Assembly (NCBI GenBank): GCA_010672825.2
Contig: JAAHFU020000002.1
Span: 756,001-820,000, forward strand
Source: Leptolyngbya sp. SIO1E4
Lineage (GTDB): Bacteria; Cyanobacteriota; Cyanobacteriia; Phormidesmidales; Phormidesmidaceae
Reading direction: 5' to 3'
Length of the DNA stretch: 64,000 nt
A program made the position numbers and the translations under genes. This document shows, in pieces, positions 55,217-62,790 of the stretch. The notes below the pieces were generated by a model. It did no database searches. It was given only the letters and a program-made list of their open reading frames with translations, and was not told where the DNA came from. How positions within the stretch are numbered: position 1 is the first letter of the stretch; each line of letters starts with the position of its first letter.

Positions 55217-57088
55217 CTATCGAGCAACCATCTGTTCTAATTCAGTAAACGGAATCAGCCAGGCAACGTCATAGGGATGGAGGTTTACGATAAGGGTTTC
55301 ATCCTTCGCTAACCAGCCCCGTTGTTTTACCAGGTCATACCATTGAGTTTCCATACAGACCAAATCCACGAGGGAGATGGCCAGCGAAATTTCCCTATTG
55401 GTCACGTTGGTCAACGTTAAGATGTGCTGGTCTTCGTTTGGGGAAACACGCCACACGGCAAAAACCTCGGGCGCCAACATCAGAATTTCCTGGCGGCCAT
55501 TGGGATGAAAGGCAGCATATTGTCTCCGCAGGAACAGCAAGTTGCCAAACTGGTGGGTAATTTGCCACACTTTTGACTTGGGATTTTGGCCCATTTCAAT
55601 CAGGTCTTGAGCCACAAGGGCGGGTCGATTAATATCGCGCTTTGTTTTGGTCTGCAAAACCTTGGCCACATCATTACTGGTACCCATAAGGCCATGGAAG
55701 TAGATGCCAGGCACCCCCCGTAGAACCAGCGCAATGGAGCGAGAGGCAACATATCGTTTGACTTCTAAAGTCAGAGTTTCGGTACCGTTCCCCAGATTTA
55801 GCGCACTAAACCAGGTCGTGTTCATTTCGTAGGCTTCCTCTTGACCGCTTTGCCCGGTTTTATAAGAGATGAAGGCTCCATGTTGGCGGGCCGTTTGAAT
55901 TAAAAAGTCAATTTCTGCTTGAGGCAAAACATTCTTAATGCCCATGAGCCCAATGCCATCGTGGGTATCCAGAATATTGAAGAAGGTCGTGGTGGAAGAA
56001 GGATACTGCAGATTCTTTGCCCAGTTGCTCAAGGCCGTCGTATTGCTGCGGTAAAAGGTATAAAGCACCAGTGGCGGCAGCGCAAAGTTGTACACCATTT
56101 GCGCCTCATCGGTTCCATCTCCAAAGTAAGAGATGTTTTCCTCGTGGGGCACATTTGTCTCGGTGATGATGGCAACTGCAGGTGCCACAACTTCCAAAAC
56201 TTTTCGAAAAAGTTTGACCACTTCGTGGGTCTGCTCTAGGCTCGCACATGAGGTGCCTGGCTCTTCCCATAGGTAGGTCACAGCATCTAAACGAATGATG
56301 TCGGCCCCGTGGCGAACATAAATCAGCAGCGTTTCAAGCACATAAAGCAATACCTGAGGATTACGGAAGTTGAGATCAATTTGGTCCGGTGAGAACGTCG
56401 TCCAGACCCAAATTGGACCATCAATAGACTGGAATTGCGTCAATACATCTGATGTTCTAGGGCGAACAATCAGGGCTCGCTGTTCGGGCGTCAACTCGTC
56501 AGGAGAGCGATAAACGGTAAACGTATCTTCATACAAGGGGTTGCCATTCAACATTTCTTGAAAGGCTTCACTTTCAGCTGAGACGTGGTTGAAAACCGCA
56601 TCAAACATAAGCTGAAATTTCCCATTCAGCGCTTCAATGTCTTGCCAAGAACCTAGTTTAGGATCGACAGCTCTAAAGTCTTGAACTGAGAACCCACGGT
56701 CAGATGAGTATGGGAAAAATGGTAAAATATGTAGGGTATTAATAATTTCTCTAAGCTTTGGAAGCGTATTCAGAAAATTAGCCAATGTTTCTAAAGGATG
56801 AGAGTCTTTTCCTTGTAGTAAGTCTCCATATGTGATGAGGATAATATCTTGTTCGGTAAAGCGATTTTCGGGATTGAGTGTTCGTTCTGCCTCGATGAGT
56901 TCTGGAGGTTTAAAGGCCCAGTGAACGGTCATAATGCGCTTTAACTCTGGCATCCAGTGGGCAGCAGTCTCTTTACCGTAGAGTTTATGCAGGCAATCAA
57001 AGATCGCTTTCTCGATCTCTGAGGAGAGCTGAAACTGAGGTCGCGTGTAATCTGGTTTCGTACTATAGGGAATAGAAAATATATTCAT
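55217..57088 (-). CDS. GH13 subfamily 18-type sugar phosphorylase (sucrose/glucosylglycerate/glucosylglycerol phosphorylase-like)
   Basis: A 623-residue (alpha/beta)8 glycosidase-fold enzyme close to sucrose phosphorylases. Catalytic residues are the nucleophile D268 (IIRLDAVTYLW), acid/base E310 (ITETNVPHEEN) and D377 in DTHDGIG. HILPFFPYSSDRGFSV and DEAQMVYNFALPPL are hallmarks of the GH13_18 group. Such enzymes split an alpha-glucoside with phosphate; in cyanobacteria the likely substrates are sucrose or the compatible solutes glucosylglycerol and glucosylglycerate. Specificity cannot be set by eye. Family 1 repeats flank it on both sides. Confidence 0.9.
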   Translation of the reverse strand: MNIFSIPYSTKPDYTRPQFQLSSEIEKAIFDCLHKLYGKETAAHWMPELKRIMTVHWAFKPPELIEAERTLNPENRFTEQDIILITYGDLLQGKDSHPLETLANFLNTLPKLREIINTLHILPFFPYSSDRGFSVQDFRAVDPKLGSWQDIEALNGKFQLMFDAVFNHVSAESEAFQEMLNGNPLYEDTFTVYRSPDELTPEQRALIVRPRTSDVLTQFQSIDGPIWVWTTFSPDQIDLNFRNPQVLLYVLETLLIYVRHGADIIRLDAVTYLWEEPGTSCASLEQTHEVVKLFRKVLEVVAPAVAIITETNVPHEENISYFGDGTDEAQMVYNFALPPLVLYTFYRSNTTALSNWAKNLQYPSSTTTFFNILDTHDGIGLMGIKNVLPQAEIDFLIQTARQHGAFISYKTGQSGQEEAYEMNTTWFSALNLGNGTETLTLEVKRYVASRSIALVLRGVPGIYFHGLMGTSNDVAKVLQTKTKRDINRPALVAQDLIEMGQNPKSKVWQITHQFGNLLFLRRQYAAFHPNGRQEILMLAPEVFAVWRVSPNEDQHILTLTNVTNREISLAISLVDLVCMETQWYDLVKQRGWLAKDETLIVNLHPYDVAWLIPFTELEQMVAR

Positions 57089-57418
57089 GTTGCGATCGCG
57101 CTGAAATGTGATTTTATCCTGTCAATATTTATTTTTTTTGGCAAAATTTATCCGCTGTTATAGAGGCACCTTTAAGCACCTTTAAAGTCTTTTTGTGGCA
57201 ATTTTTAAAGTCAAGATAATTCCTATTGGAAAAGTCAACAAGCTTACTGTCAAATATTTAGTGATATACAAGATATTGGGGGAATAAGTTGAAAGGACAC
57301 CCTCAGATTTGGCAAACTCAATTTGCACTTTACACTATGACGTTTGTGTTTGGGCGTTGGGCGATCGCATCCTTTACAGACAATGGATCCAATCCTCTTA
57401 TTTGGGGCTGGATATCCT

Positions 57419-57512
57419 TTGAGTCCAGTACAGCTTGGCCGAGACCGGAGCTAGGGTCTGGGGTCTAGGGTCTGGGGTCTAGGGTGTAGTTGATCCGAAT
57501 GCAGGCCGCTCT
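57419..57512 (-). repeat. Dispersed heptamer repeat family 1, copy D (expanded heptamers)
   Basis: An inverted, more diverged copy. On the minus strand the heptamer block contains five units alternating CCCTAGA and CCCCAGA, two more than the usual array. The left block (GCGGCCTGCATTCGGA, TCAACTACA) and the right block (TCGGCCAAGCTGTACTGGAC) are recognisable; the distal end is missing. Confidence 0.82.
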
Positions 57513-57544
57513 CTAGTAGACCTCTTCCCCGAATAAAATGAGGC

Positions 57545-57580
57545 CCCCCTAAATCCCCCAATGCTGGGGGATTTAGGGGG
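57545..57580. repeat. Perfect palindromic hairpin with C-rich arm
   Basis: Arm CCCCCTAAATCCCCCA (57545-57560) and its exact reverse complement (57565-57580) enclose a four-base loop ATGC. This matches a C/G-rich palindromic element that I recall as widely scattered between genes in filamentous cyanobacteria. No T-run follows. Confidence 0.9.
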
Positions 57581-57781
57581 CGTTTAGGATTGATGCAAGC
57601 GGTTTATTGAAGGGTTAAAGCCGCTGAGATCACAGCATCCTTTCTAGATAATGAACCTCAACCGAATGCGCTACCGATGATTAAACCAGTGATTAATACA
57701 ATCAGCATTGGCTCGCGGGCTTTCTTCGCCTGACGATTAGACTTGAGAGAGCCTGCTCGCGTGCTTGATGGAATCTGCTAC

Positions 57782-58453
57782 ATGAATTTTTCAGCCCAAC
57801 CGAAGTCGTTCGAACAATCCAGCCACAGTAAACCAGACAAAGCAAAGATTATTCTGGCAGGGGCATTGGAAGTATTTATCACCCATGGATACTCGGCTGC
57901 CAGCATGGATCGCATTGCATCGGCAGCGGGGGTGTCTAAATCAACGCTATATAGTTACTTTCAAGACAAGGAGCGGCTATTTGTCGCGGTTATTCAGCAA
58001 TTTACCCTGAACAACCATCAAATAATGTTCAGTTTGCTGACGGATCCGGATTTGCAAGATCCGCCTGAAAAAGTGCTGCATCAGATAGCCACTTCGGTTC
58101 TCAAAGGGTTTGCGGAAAACCGACCACTCCCAACGTTGATGCGATTAGTTATCGGCGAGTCTGAGCGGTTCCCTGAATTAGCACAGACATTTGTGCGTGA
58201 AATTCAAAAACCCCTGTTGGAACAACTCAGCGGGTACCTGGCCTCTCAACCTCAGCTCAAATTGTCTGACCCCATGGTGACAGCCAGGATGTTTGCAGGA
58301 TCGCTGGTGCATTACCTCATTGTTCAAGAAATTATGCATGGCAGCGAGATTGTCCCCATGGAACGAGAGCGCATGGTGGATGGCCTAGTGAGCCTGATCA
58401 CGACCGTAGACAGAAGCGATCGCAAAGATGATGGCCATTCGGTTAAGGCTTAG
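57782..58453 (+). CDS. TetR/AcrR family transcriptional regulator
   Basis: A 223-residue repressor-type protein. The helix-turn-helix lies at about 17-60 of the mature frame (KIILAGALEVFITHGYSAASMDRIASAAGVSKSTLYSYF), followed by an all-helical ligand-binding C-terminal domain. I start at ATG 57782 (MNFSAQ) rather than 13 codons upstream. The protein is a plausible regulator of devBC, whose promoter about 3 kb away is buried in an inverted repeat with TetR-type half-sites; this pairing is inference. The 3' end overlaps the response regulator gene by 4 bases, tail to tail. Confidence 0.9.
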   Translation: MNFSAQPKSFEQSSHSKPDKAKIILAGALEVFITHGYSAASMDRIASAAGVSKSTLYSYFQDKERLFVAVIQQFTLNNHQIMFSLLTDPDLQDPPEKVLHQIATSVLKGFAENRPLPTLMRLVIGESERFPELAQTFVREIQKPLLEQLSGYLASQPQLKLSDPMVTARMFAGSLVHYLIVQEIMHGSEIVPMERERMVDGLVSLITTVDRSDRKDDGHSVKA

Positions 58454-59142
58454 TCACCCTTACCGGGACGAGGACTCCGCAGGCGATAGCCCATCCCTCT
58501 CACCGTTTCAATGTAGTCGCTGCCAAGCTTTCTCCGTAAATGCCGGATATATACCTCAATAATGTTGGAACCCGGGTCATAGTCATAGCCCCAAACCCTG
58601 TCCAGGAGCTGCTCTTTGCTCATCACCTGCATGGGATGCCTGAGCAGCACCTCTGCCAGGGTAAACTCACGGGCCGATAATTCCACCATGCGGGTGTCGA
58701 CCCAAGCCTGCCGAGTAATCAAATCGAGGGTTAAGTTGCCAACTCTTAATAAGGTCTCTGACGGGCGTTGTTGATTCCCATGGCGATCGCGCAGCTGCAC
58801 GCGGATGCGAGCCAGCAATTCTTCAAAACGAAAGGGTTTGGTCATGTAGTCATTGGCCCCCCCTTCCAGTGCTGTGACGGTATCATCTACCCCGTCACGG
58901 GCTGTTAGCACAATCACCGGCAGCAGGTCGCCTTGGCCCCGCAGTTCTTGCAGTACCGCTAAGCCATCTTTACCCGGCAGCCCTAAATCTAAAATCATCA
59001 GGTCAAAGTCATCGCTGTGGGCTAGTTGTGCTGCTTGATGACCATCCTCAACTGCCAGGGTGGTAAACCCGTGAGCCTTCAGCCCGGTCTTCAGGAAGTC
59101 GATGATGTGAGGGTTGTCCTCGGCGATAAGAATGCGATTCAT
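58450..59142 (-). CDS. OmpR/PhoB-family response regulator
   Basis: A 230-residue two-component regulator. The receiver domain has D9 and phospho-acceptor D52 (MILDLGLPG) with K102-region TKPF, followed by a winged-helix DNA-binding domain (ELSAREFTLAEVLLRHPMQVMSKEQLLDRVWGYD ... VYIRHLRRKLG). It is the last gene of the DoxX-kinase-regulator operon. Its first 95 bases overlap the kinase gene in another frame, so translation is probably coupled. Target genes are unknown. Confidence 0.93.
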   Translation of the reverse strand: MNRILIAEDNPHIIDFLKTGLKAHGFTTLAVEDGHQAAQLAHSDDFDLMILDLGLPGKDGLAVLQELRGQGDLLPVIVLTARDGVDDTVTALEGGANDYMTKPFRFEELLARIRVQLRDRHGNQQRPSETLLRVGNLTLDLITRQAWVDTRMVELSAREFTLAEVLLRHPMQVMSKEQLLDRVWGYDYDPGSNIIEVYIRHLRRKLGSDYIETVRGMGYRLRSPRPGKGD

Positions 59143-60577
59143 GACCGTCGGTCTCCAACCGTTCTATCGGGGGTTCTAAAGGAACAATCAGGGTAAATGT
59201 TGCCCCCTGTCCTAACTCACTGCAAAGCTCAATCCGCCCACCATGGGCTTGCACAATGGCGCTCACAATGGAAAGACCGAGCCCGGCACCTTCAAACTGG
59301 CGATTATTGTTAGTCGCCCGCGTAAATCGCTCAAAAATTCTGGCTTGATCTGCGGGTGCAATGCCCTCTCCCGTATCCCGCACCCAAAATCGTAGATACC
59401 CATCAGACACGACCGAGCCCAGGGCGATCGTGTCTCCCGGTTGCGTGTGACGAACTGCATTTTGCACCAGATTCATCACCGCCTGAGAAAACCGCTGCCG
59501 ATCCATGATGGCTGGGTACAGCCCCTTCGCTTCTAGCCGCCAATCACGCTCACTGGTGAGCGATCGCGCCTTAAAGTAAAGCTCTTCCGTCAGCCAGTCG
59601 AGATCTTCAGGCTTCAGAATCAAAAAATCAGGCCGCTCGGCTTTGGTCAACAGCAGCAAATCATTCACCAGCCGATTCATCTGATCTAATTCATTGAGGA
59701 TGATAGCGATCGTTTCTGGCTGTTTCTCAGGTCGATAGGGAAGCAGCTCAAGCTGCCCTTGAATGACGGTAATGGGGGTGCGCAACTCGTGGCTCACATC
59801 CTTTAAAAACTCCTGCTGGCTATCGAAAGAAAATTGGAGCCGATCTAACATTTCATTGAACGTCGCCGCAGTCTCTGTGATTTCATCAGACCCCCGGATG
59901 GGAATGCGCTGGGTCATGTCAGATTCTGTGATTTTGCGCGCCGTCTGATTCATCAGGCGCAGCGGCATCAAAATGCGTCCAGCCATAACCCAGGCAATCA
60001 CAAAGAAGCCTCCCAACACAGCCGCTGACACCCTGAGCACTAAACTCATCACCTCAGTGCCTGATTGATAGGCCGTTGTCGAATCATGAATGGCCACAAA
60101 CACGCCCTGAACGCCGTTTTCAGTGACCAGAGGTTCTGCAATGTACAAGAATCGATAATCTGCGCTGCTCAGTCGGCGGCGCTGTGACACTTCGAGACTA
60201 GACCACTGACTCATCAAGTCAGGGTAGCGCTGCAAGATTTCAGGCAAAGGCTGGCTGGCTTTGTAGAGTTGGCCGTCGATAAAGGTGAAAACAGATTCAT
60301 TTTCGGTGGGCACATAGCTCGTCAAAACCTGATCAAACAGCTCAGCCACGTCACGGTCTAGAGGCTGATCGGTGCTGAGCTGTTCTGCCGCTAACTGGAA
60401 TCGCCCAACCTCTCGGACTAAGGAGGCTTCAGCCTGAGCATCAATACGGTTGCAGTAAATTTGGCGAGTAATCCAAACGGCGACTCCAGTCGTGCAAACC
60501 GCTAACAAAAAGTACCAAACCAACAGGCGAATGCGGATATTGCGAAACTGCATGACCCGATCAAAACCGAGTTTCAT
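59048..60577 (-). CDS. Sensor histidine kinase with HAMP domain
   Basis: A 509-residue membrane kinase. Two membrane helices (about 17-38 and 178-200) flank a periplasmic sensor, followed by HAMP, HisKA with H263 (VSHELRTPITVIQG) and an intact HATPase (NLVQNAVRH, DTGEGIAP, GAGLGLSIV). I use ATG 60577, preceded by AGGAG. The natural end of the catalytic domain is near VPLEPP; the last ~31 residues are read from the response-regulator gene out of frame. It is 2-5 bases downstream of the DoxX gene. Confidence 0.92.
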   Translation of the reverse strand: MKLGFDRVMQFRNIRIRLLVWYFLLAVCTTGVAVWITRQIYCNRIDAQAEASLVREVGRFQLAAEQLSTDQPLDRDVAELFDQVLTSYVPTENESVFTFIDGQLYKASQPLPEILQRYPDLMSQWSSLEVSQRRRLSSADYRFLYIAEPLVTENGVQGVFVAIHDSTTAYQSGTEVMSLVLRVSAAVLGGFFVIAWVMAGRILMPLRLMNQTARKITESDMTQRIPIRGSDEITETAATFNEMLDRLQFSFDSQQEFLKDVSHELRTPITVIQGQLELLPYRPEKQPETIAIILNELDQMNRLVNDLLLLTKAERPDFLILKPEDLDWLTEELYFKARSLTSERDWRLEAKGLYPAIMDRQRFSQAVMNLVQNAVRHTQPGDTIALGSVVSDGYLRFWVRDTGEGIAPADQARIFERFTRATNNNRQFEGAGLGLSIVSAIVQAHGGRIELCSELGQGATFTLIVPLEPPIERLETDGHESHSYRRGQPSHHRLPEDRAEGSRVYHPGS

Positions 60578-60582
60578 CACGC

Positions 60583-60999
60583 CTACTCCTCAGAATACTG
60601 AGCGGTTGTAGTTGAGGTAACTGGGCGATCGAGACTCACAGGCCCAGACCCATAGGCAACGACCATCAGCAACCCTCCGATGATGGCTAAATTTTTCATA
60701 AACTGGATCATCTGGGTTGGATCAGCAATGGGATTGTGAAACATCAGGGTGGCTGGAATCAGAAACACCAGCAGTAGCACGCCACCGATGCGAGCTTTGT
60801 ATCCCACAATCAAGGAGATGCCGCCTGCCACCTCAAACACAATGGTAAATACGGTCACGAGGGCCGCCAAAGGAATCCCAACGCTGGCAATCTGCTGCTG
60901 CGTATCGGCAAACCCCGTGAGTTTGCCAATGCCGGTATGAATAAAGATCACGGCTAAGAAGGTTCTCGCAATCAGGGGAATGAATTTTTGAGCATTCAT
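60583..60999 (-). CDS. DoxX family membrane protein
   Basis: A 138-residue four-helix membrane protein with DoxX family marks: ARTFLAVIFIHTGIGKLTGF, VFEVAGGISLIVGYKARIGG and PTQMIQFMKNLAIIGGLL. ATG 60999 has GGAG 8 bases upstream and is preferred over an upstream extension. DoxX-like proteins are linked to redox or membrane stress, but most have no defined reaction. As the first gene of an operon with a kinase and regulator, it may be a target or accessory of the same response. Confidence 0.87.
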   Translation of the reverse strand: MNAQKFIPLIARTFLAVIFIHTGIGKLTGFADTQQQIASVGIPLAALVTVFTIVFEVAGGISLIVGYKARIGGVLLLVFLIPATLMFHNPIADPTQMIQFMKNLAIIGGLLMVVAYGSGPVSLDRPVTSTTTAQYSEE

Positions 61000-61056
61000 G
61001 GAAATTTTCTCCAATTGTAAAGAAGTCACTATCAATCAACTCGGATGTGGGAAAAA

Positions 61057-61119
61057 CCTCAAACCCTAGACCCTGTGGTCTTGAGCCAGCTGTATTGAGC
61101 TCAATTGAACCGGGTGATA
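61057..61119 (+). repeat. Dispersed heptamer repeat family 1, copy E (left-truncated)
   Basis: Retains heptamers CCTCAAA, CCCTAGA and CCCTGTG and the right block (CTTGAGCCAGCTGTATTGAG, TCAATTGAACCGGG); the left block is absent. It lies immediately beside family 2 copy 2, in the promoter side of the DoxX operon. Confidence 0.75.
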
Positions 61120-61123
61120 TCTG

Positions 61124-61238
61124 GTATGGCAAAAGGCAGAAATCGAAAGGCAGAAATCAGAAGGCAGAAATCAAAACTTTGCTGCATAAGGATTCCAGGA
61201 AACTCGACTGTCCTAACCAGCACTGCAGGTGCAATATC
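61124..61238 (+). repeat. Dispersed repeat family 2, copy 2
   Basis: Six heptamers at about 61134-61175 alternate GGCAGAA with ATCGAAA, ATCAGAA or ATCAAAA. The conserved tail follows: CTTTGCTGCATAAGGATT, CCAGGAAACTCGACTGTCCT and AACCAGCACTGCAGGTGCAA. It is nearly identical to copy 1 at 47733-47846, which lies in the opposite orientation. Confidence 0.9.
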
Positions 61239-61260
61239 TGGCAATCTGGTAGGGCCGCCG

Positions 61261-62568
61261 CTATTGCTCACCCAAGATGAGAGGACTATTGGGCGGGGGT
61301 AAGGGCAGAGGCCGCGGATGGTGACAAGAGGCCGCGGATAAAATCAGGCGCACGGCGCGATCACCCAGCCCATAGCCATGCAGCCAGCTCAGCAGCACCA
61401 GCAACCGATTGCGAAACCCAGGCAAATAGATTAAATGCACGCTGAGCCACATTAGCCAGGGCAAAAACCCCGTGAGCTGCAGGGGGCCAACCTTGCCAAC
61501 CCCTGAGTAACAGCCAATGATCGCCAGACGACCCTTATTGAGATAGTTAAACGGTTTGGGCACCTGCCCCCGCAGCTGTCTGCGAATGTTGCGAGCCACC
61601 GCAACGCCCTGCTGTAACGCTTCTGGGGCGACCCCTGTGAGCGGTTTGCCCGCCTGTTCAGCATGGGCTAAATCACCAATGGCGTATACATTGTCATGGT
61701 CATTGAGCTGCAGCGTAGATCGAACCTTAATCTTTTGCTTGCGTTCCCTTTGGGGGGCTACAGCCATTTCAGGCACGGCGGCTTCGAGCCCTGCGGCCCA
61801 AATCACAGTTGCCGCTGGCAGAGACGAACCATCCTGAAACTCAACGGCCTCCTGAGTGACGCGACTCACTCGGGTTTGAAAATGCACCTTCACCCCAAAC
61901 TGGCGAAGTTTTCGGGTCGTATAGCGGCCCAGGCGCTCTGGCAAGTTGGCCAAGAGACTATTGCCCGACTGCACTAGGATCAGCTGCATTTCTTTGAAAT
62001 CAACACTGGGGTAGTCTTTCTTGAGCACTTGCTGCAGCTCAACCAGGGTACCTGCCATCTCAACCCCCGTTGGGCCACCCCCAACAATGACGACCGTCAA
62101 TAGCTGTTGACGTCGCACCGGGTCAGGCTCTCGGGCTGCTTGCTCAAAGCGTTGAAAAATATGGTTACGCAGCGCCACTGCCTGGTCTAAAGTTCTGAGT
62201 GGAAAGGCATATTCAGCGGCACCAGGGACCCCGAGAAATTGGGTCTGGCTACCGGTTGCGAGCACCAGATAGTCGTAAGGAATAGCGGCGGCATCAGTTT
62301 TAACGACTTGCTGGGTAAAGTCGACCTGCTTGACCTCAGCTCTCAAAAAGTGCGTCTTGGGCGCACGCCGTAGGATCGTACGAATCGGATAGGCAATGAT
62401 TTCAGGTTCAATTTGAGCGGCTGCAACCTGATAGAGCAAAGGGATAAAGGCGTTGTAGTTATTGCGGTCAATCAGTAAGACTTCGGCCCCGCTCCTCGAC
62501 AACGATTGTGCGGTTTGCATTCCTCCGAAGCCTGCACCGATCACAATGACCCTTGGGTGTTTTGACAT
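61261..62568 (-). CDS. Type II NAD(P)H dehydrogenase (NDH-2)
   Basis: A 435-residue membrane-associated flavoprotein that passes electrons from NAD(P)H to quinone without proton pumping. It has two dinucleotide-binding motifs: VIVIGAGFGGMQTAQ for FAD at the start and VIVGGGPTGVEMAG for NAD(P)H. I start at ATG 62568 (MSKHPRV), directly before the first motif; an upstream extension of 60 codons has no conserved content. The C-terminus has the hydrophobic stretch LPWLMWLSVHLIYLPG for membrane binding. Cyanobacterial NDH-2 proteins are thought to act partly as redox sensors. Confidence 0.92.
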   Translation of the reverse strand: MSKHPRVIVIGAGFGGMQTAQSLSRSGAEVLLIDRNNYNAFIPLLYQVAAAQIEPEIIAYPIRTILRRAPKTHFLRAEVKQVDFTQQVVKTDAAAIPYDYLVLATGSQTQFLGVPGAAEYAFPLRTLDQAVALRNHIFQRFEQAAREPDPVRRQQLLTVVIVGGGPTGVEMAGTLVELQQVLKKDYPSVDFKEMQLILVQSGNSLLANLPERLGRYTTRKLRQFGVKVHFQTRVSRVTQEAVEFQDGSSLPAATVIWAAGLEAAVPEMAVAPQRERKQKIKVRSTLQLNDHDNVYAIGDLAHAEQAGKPLTGVAPEALQQGVAVARNIRRQLRGQVPKPFNYLNKGRLAIIGCYSGVGKVGPLQLTGFLPWLMWLSVHLIYLPGFRNRLLVLLSWLHGYGLGDRAVRLILSAASCHHPRPLPLPPPNSPLILGEQ

Positions 62569-62790
62569 TGCTTTAAGTGCTCTGAGTTGCTTTACACTTC
62601 TCAATGTTGCAGGCACCTTAGCAAGCTTCCATGAATCTAAGCTGAAAAAAAATTCAGCTTGCTGAAACTGCGGCTGGTGTCTTTTACAGTGCGGGCGATC
62701 GCTGAGGATTTTGCCCCACTCAGACCTCATCAGAAGTCTTTGTTCCACTAGACTGGAGACCTGTCATCTTTACACGCTCACGTCATTCGA

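Larger units (their letters stand above)
57089..57781. other. Intergenic region between divergent GH13 and TetR genes
   Basis: About 690 bases. Right of the GH13 start is an AT-rich stretch (57115-57300) likely to hold its promoter. Then come repeat copy D (57419-57512) and a perfect 16-bp stem hairpin (57545-57580). No supported small gene. Confidence 0.55.
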
